Shown here piece by piece: positions 59,105-64,000 of a stretch of 64,000 bases of DNA. Under the pieces are notes generated by a model that was not told where the DNA came from, made no database searches, and saw nothing but the letters and a program-made list of their open reading frames with translations. A program made the translations under genes and the position numbers. How positions within the stretch are numbered: the stretch's first letter is position 1; each line of letters begins with the position of its first letter. The stretch is from Prinsepia uniflora. Its lineage: Eukaryota > Streptophyta > Magnoliopsida > Rosales > Rosaceae. Location of the stretch: contig CM064871.1 of the NCBI GenBank assembly GCA_032719365.1, positions 69,241,586 through 69,305,585 of the forward strand. Reading direction: 5' to 3'.

Positions 59105-60574
59105 GTATGTGGATTCGGGCCTAGGGCCCAGTTATGTGTTACGATGGTGATTTCGGGTCAGGGACCCACAAATGGTTTTTCTGGTTCATGACGGTTTATG
59201 AGAACCGGCATGAACCCTTAAAATGGATTTATGGTTCATGACGATTTATGGGAACCCGCATGAACCCATGAAAGGTTTTATGGTTCATGACGGCTTATGG
59301 GGGGCAGGCATGAATCCTTGAAAGATTTAAAGAATGATTTCAAAAGGTTTTTCATATGCCATCCTTTATATATGATTGTCTCCTCCGGGGAGGGTCGTTG
59401 GCCTGGGTGGACCCCGGAGTAATCACGGAGCACTGACTGAGTGGAGTCGCCCCCCAGTTGGGTTCCTTACTCTCAGGATGGACATGGTTCGTTTCCTCCA
59501 GGGAGGGTCATTGATCTACGGACATTGACCTAGGTGGACCCTAGAGAGACTTGGGTTTGAGACCCCGGTTAGCACACGCGTAGCTCTATATGCCGTGACA
59601 GGTTCGGTGATATGAAATATAATGGATAAACATGATTTCAATTGGTTTGGGAAATTGTGCTTTATGATGATAAATGGATTTGGGCTGAGATCCCGCATAT
59701 GTTTACTATGTTATGGTTTTCAGTAAAAGGTTTTGGGCAGGAGCTCGTGTGACTTGTATTTACGGAACTTGGGAGTGTGACCCTAAATATGGTTGTTTAA
59801 ACATATGTGATTGGATAAATAGTTTTACTATGCATGCATGCTTTTTAGTGAAGGGTATAAAGGTCTTTATAAAATGTATTTACGAACTTGTTACTTTTTG
59901 TCCACTCACAGTCTTTCTGTTTTCAATACCCTTCAGGTTGGATACGGTGCGGACTGTAGCAAAGACCGAGATATCATATACCTCCTCCGGATCCTAGCGT
60001 ACTCTGATAGCCCAAGAGGGAAAAGGTTGGAAATTTCCCTTGTCTGACACTTCTTTTCAGATAGGATCAGGGGCGTTCCTCATTAATCCCGGGGGAATTG
60101 AGGACGGGTCCTGACAGGTGGTATCAGAGCATAGGACTGCTTATCAGAGAAGGGTTGCTCATGTTACTCTGAATTCTAGAGCGTATTTTGCTCGATACTC
60201 CGTACGTAGGTCGAGGATGTGATATCTCAATGGGCTACAGTTCGTTATCAACCTGATAGTGGGATGCTGGTACGATAGTTAGTAGGATTGAATCGCGGAT
60301 CATCTTGGTTCGGCACTAGATGCTGGGGTTGCCATAATTCTGTCGTGGATGGTAGAGTGGGACTCTACGAAAGGATGAACGTAATGGTACTTGAGAGTTT
60401 TGATCGTGAGACGGTTAGTTGGGATCGTCTTTCACGATGTCGTAGGATCGACTTGACGACAGTTTGGAATTGTGACCAGCTGCTGGTCGGATTGACGTCT
60501 TTACGATGTCAAGACCGCGGAATCGGTCAGATTGTGGATTATAATGCAGTTGATAGTTAACAGTTGGGTTCAGA
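59105..60574 (+). mobile_element. Gypsy fragment G4: LTR end plus leader
   Basis: A plus-orientation LTR piece 59105-60116 ends GGGTCCTGACA and is followed by primer site TGGTATCAGAGC (60119-60130) and about 440 bp of leader related to G1/G3. It contains GGGCCTAGGGCCC (59117-59129) and GGGTCAGGGACCC (59155-59167). The first ~2 kb of the LTR and the rest of the body are missing. Confidence 0.75.
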
Positions 60575-61921
60575 TGACAGGACCCGTCCCGATTATCACC
60601 TCGATAACCGCAACGAACCCTGTTCCCGTCTGACAATCAACTCAAAAGACCAAAGTAACCTCAAATGTGACAAACCACATTGTCAGACCAGGGAGAAGTT
60701 ATAACATAAATAGTCAACAGTCATACAGAGCATAGTAATAGTACGAAAGAAGTACAAAGCCTACTATGAACTAAGTGCGCAACGGGTGACTCTATGCCTC
60801 AGCCTCAGCCTCAACGGTAGCCCCAACGCTTGCCCCACGACCTGGAGGGTAATTTAAAACCATAAAACGGTAGCCCCAACGCTTGCCCCCCCCCCCCCCC
60901 CCCCCACCACCCACCACCCCCGTTTTTAAAACATGCATGCATAACTAAGTATCTGAATACAACCATATAAACCATTTAATAATAGGGTATGAAAACAAAA
61001 TCATCATAAAAACATCAAACACAATATATCATCATCCAATCGAACCTGCTGGATCAATCCGAGTCTTTAAACTCAATCCAGGCCTCAATATAATACGAGT
61101 CTTTAAACTCCCGAGTCTTTAAACTCAGTCCAGACCTCAATATAATCCGAGTCTTTAAACTCAATAGGCCTACGGGGAAAAATCATAATATCCGAGTCTT
61201 TAAACTCCCGAGTCTTTAAACTCAATCCGGGTCTTTAAACCCAATCTGGGCCCGCCCCCGTCATATCATATCCGGGTCTTTAAACCCAATAACCAGATCC
61301 AGTAAATCCAATCCAAACCATTTTTAAATCATTTCTAAATCCTCGTCCAAACCCGAATTCAAAATCACTATTCTGAAGTCATGCCGGCGTTCAGAACCGT
61401 CATTCCGAATCCAAATCCGGAAATCCCTTTTTCAAGCTTTAAAACCAAATCTCGATTTCCGAAATCCGATTCTAAAACCAAAAATCTTGATTATTGAATC
61501 ATGTTTCAAAACTCATTTATAGTCTTTGAAAATCAGTTATATATTTAAATCCCAAAATCATAGCATCAGAATCATAATCAAATCATATCTCGTAAAACGT
61601 GCTGAAATACGTATAAATCTAAGAAACGCCTAAAACAAACGTGCAATTATGTAGAACATATATAGAATAATCAATAACATAAATCATATTTAAAAACATA
61701 GAACAAGTAGATAAAAACAGTTATGTATGCTCGGTTAGAAAATAAAAGTCCACTCACTAGTTCTGAACGAGTCAATCGCGCTCCGTACGCTCCTCGACTG
61801 CCTCAGGAATATCCCGACCTGTCAAATACCACAATTCCGAGTCACAAACACTTCATTAAGGCTCACACTAATTTCCCCTAATTTTTCGAAATTTTTAGAT
61901 GTAATTAAATTAGCACGCGAT
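60575..61921 (-). mobile_element. Truncated gypsy LTR, type II
   Basis: Starts TGACAGGACCCGTCCC in minus orientation and resembles the solo LTR at 12742 (type II), including GAGTCTTTAAACTC and GGGTCTTTAAACCC units at about 61057-61290. It is broken near 61921, where a plus-orientation LTR piece resumes at TTTCGGTGATATG. Confidence 0.7.
60886..60905. repeat. Poly-C tract
   Basis: A run of about 19 cytosines followed by CACCACCCACCACCCCC. Such a long C-run is rare in plant DNA. It lies where the related solo LTR has ordinary sequence (13080-13140), so it may be a local expansion or an assembly/sequencing artefact. Confidence 0.8.
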
Positions 61922-62434
61922 TTCGGTGATATGAAATATAATGGATAAACATGATTTCAATTGGTTTGGAAAATTGTGTTTTATGATGATAAATGGATTT
62001 GGGCTGAGATCCCGCATATATTTATTATGTATGGTTTTCTGTAAATGGTTTTGGGCAGGAGCCCGTGTGACTTGTATTTACGGAATTTGGGGCTGTAACC
62101 CTAAATATGGTTGTTTAAACATATGTGATTGGATAAATGGTTTTACTATGCATGCATGCTTTTTAGTGAAGGGTATAAAGGTCTTTATAAAATGTATTTA
62201 CGAACTTGTTACTTTTTGTCCACTCACAGTCTTTCTGTTTTCAATACCCTTCAGGTTGGATACTGTGCGGACTGTAGCAGAGACCGAGATATCATATACC
62301 TCCTCCGGATCCTGGCGTACTCTGATAACCCGAGAGGACAAAGGTTGGAAATTTCCCTTGTCTGACACTTCGTGTCAGACGGGATCAGGGGCGTTCCTCA
62401 TTAATCCCGGGGGGATTGAGGACGGGTCCTGACA
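61922..62434 (+). mobile_element. Gypsy LTR end, second copy
   Basis: Matches 59603-60116 closely from ttcggtgatatgaaatataatgg to GGGTCCTGACA at 62434. No primer site follows; the next bases TGGCTGCTTTGGG belong to another LTR. It is therefore an LTR end detached from its body. Confidence 0.7.
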
Positions 62435-64000
62435 TGGCTGCTTTGGGAATTGTGCCCACTAGATGATGGACACATGTCCATCACTGGAAGGCTGTGGAAG
62501 TCTCTCCCTCCCCGCCTTCTACGTTTTAAAACATGGTGAACAATAGTTACACAGTGTGAAAAACAGAGACTGTGGACTTCAAACCCCATGATCACCCTCA
62601 GCCCTCATCAAGTGCTGCTGCTTTGTGAAGTAAAATGAGAAAGGAAGGTGAGCTGAGGCCAGTGGTGGTCACGTCGGTGCACGACGGCGTCGATAGGTAA
62701 TTTTCCTGTGAACGTCCTGTTTTGAATTCGAAATGGTGCTTTTTCTTGTAGGGGGTTTTGATCATTTCTATGGATTGAAACATGTTTCTGAGGTTACAAG
62801 GAAGATATAGGGACGGGAAGAGAGGTCTGTCGTAGACGGTGGCCTTGAAAACTGTGAAAGCTAAGGTTGAGCTTGAAAATGGCAGATTGTGTTTTGATGG
62901 TTTTCACTGAAATTGCTTGATTAGGTGAGCTTCTGGACCTTGTTAGGAATCAATTGGGCTTGGAAGGAAGGCCTGAGATGGCCGGAGTCATGAAAACAGA
63001 GAGGAGGAAAATCGAAGGAATGATAGTTTATCGGGGATGTACTTTCTCACCTTGCTTTTCATGTTTTCGGTAGGTAGATCGAATGGTTAGGTTAGGATGA
63101 AGCTATTGGGAAAAATGGGATTGAAAAAGATGGAAAAATGAGGGAGAACCATGAACGCCGGTTTGGTTGGGTCGGACTGGTCTGAACCCGGTTTGCCCAA
63201 GGTTGAAGACAACCTGTGTCTGGCGCTTGAGGCCCACGAGCAGCCCCTTTGGGCGGCGCATGTGGGCACGTGGCATAGTTCATGTGGAAGTGTTCAACAC
63301 GACTTTTGATCGTAATGATGTAACGAACATTTTGAGACTGGTTTCGAGTCGATCGGACATCGTTTCGATATGTTTCGAGATGTCCGAAGGTTTAAGGGAT
63401 AGTTTAAAAATAGTTAAAAATTCGAGAAACTTACGGGGCTTTAGTAGAAGCATTATGAAGTAGTTAGTGACCTTAGTATGTGATATGGACAGGTTTGGGA
63501 AGTCCGGTGATAGTGGAATAGCCGAGAACGCCGTATTGCATGCGTATCGAGGCGGCATCGTGAATGGTCTATGAGTGGACTTTGCTTTCTAAATTATGAT
63601 GCATGAATAAATGTTTTATATTTTTTTCTATATGAGATTCTATGATTATTATGATGATACCTATGATTTATGATTTGCACGTAATTTGAGGAGTTTTACG
63701 TAATTGCACGTTTTACGAGATTATGGTTTTATGCTATGATTTGATAATGAGTTCGATGATTTCATTTTGGGATTTGAATTATGATTTGATTTCAATGATT
63801 TATAAATGGATTTCGGAAAGTGGTTTTGGGTTGAGGCCCTGTTTATCGTTGTGATTTCAGTTGCTAAGGATTTCGGATTTTGGGTTTAATGTGATTTCGG
63901 GATTTCAAATGATGATTTTTTATTTGGTCTTGGAACTTGGATTTCGACGGTTTTATGGATTTTGTATGATTTGGAAAATGACTTTAGGTTTAAAGACCCG
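62435..64000 (+). mobile_element. Gypsy LTR fragment running off the window
   Basis: Plus-orientation LTR-like sequence: it has the recurring tgagtggactttg...tttctaa...atgcatgaataaatgtttta segment (about 63570-63620, comparable to 49050-49100) and the fragment ggtttggttgggtcggactgg near 63161. No coding content. The element is cut by the window end, so its full structure is unknown. Confidence 0.55.

Noticed and set aside
58592..59191. 199-codon frame as a protein-coding gene
   Set aside because: It crosses the junction of two LTR fragments in opposite orientation and matches broken frames in the sister LTRs, so its length is accidental.
61941..62432. 163-codon frame at an LTR end
   Set aside because: The near-identical sequence at 59603-60116 does not keep the same frame open, and it lies wholly within an LTR.
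1..64000. tRNA or rRNA genes
   Set aside because: The TGGTATCAGAGC matches are retrotransposon primer sites next to LTR ends, and no cloverleaf or rRNA core sequence was recognised.

Overview
This is a repeat-rich stretch of a plant nuclear genome, most likely a eudicot. The evidence is a spliced CYP72-clan cytochrome P450 gene with GT/AG introns, decayed Ty1/copia and Ty3/gypsy LTR retrotransposons using TGGTATCAGAGC-type (initiator tRNA-Met) primer sites, and fragments of an endogenous caulimovirid. A woody rosid such as a Rosaceae species would fit the CYP749A-like gene, but that is only an impression. Bacterial features (operons, ribosome binding sites, CRISPR) are absent. Layout: bases 1-1059 hold a promoter-like stretch and an unrecognised gene remnant. 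Bases 1060-3010 carry the only complete gene, a five-exon P450 of 521 residues. From 2057 onward a block starting inside P450 intron 3 is present three times in direct orientation (A 2057-19725, B 19726-37575, C from 37576). Each block starts with P450 exons 4-5, a 73-residue glycine-rich reading frame on the minus strand, a 177-bp fold-back element just upstream of that frame, caulimovirid coat/movement protein debris, and gypsy LTR pieces. Blocks A and B then run into a minus-strand copia element whose 195-bp 5' LTR sits exactly at the junction to the next block. In A the copia body is interrupted by a 3.1-kb gypsy solo LTR with a perfect 5-bp target duplication and has a leader full of 58-bp and 80-bp tandem repeats. 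In B most of the copia body is replaced by another gypsy element (28598-36675). Block C leaves the shared structure at about 43529 and passes into a minus-strand gypsy element whose right LTR is split by a complete nested plus-strand gypsy element (47717-56798, TCCAG target duplication). The last 5 kb (59105-64000) is a patchwork of further LTR pieces in both orientations. How the parts relate: only the P450 of block A has its first three exons; B and C keep the oxygen-binding, ExxR, PERF and haem-binding coding exons but start directly after a copia LTR, so they are 5'-truncated duplicates. All other coding material is transposon or viral relic. The most unusual structure is in the long gypsy LTRs: they carry ladders of tiny inverted repeats whose two arms change together from unit to unit (for example GGGTC/GACCC, GGACT/AGTCC, GGGCC/GGCCC, GACGTC/GACGTC), a pattern that insertion biology alone does not explain.
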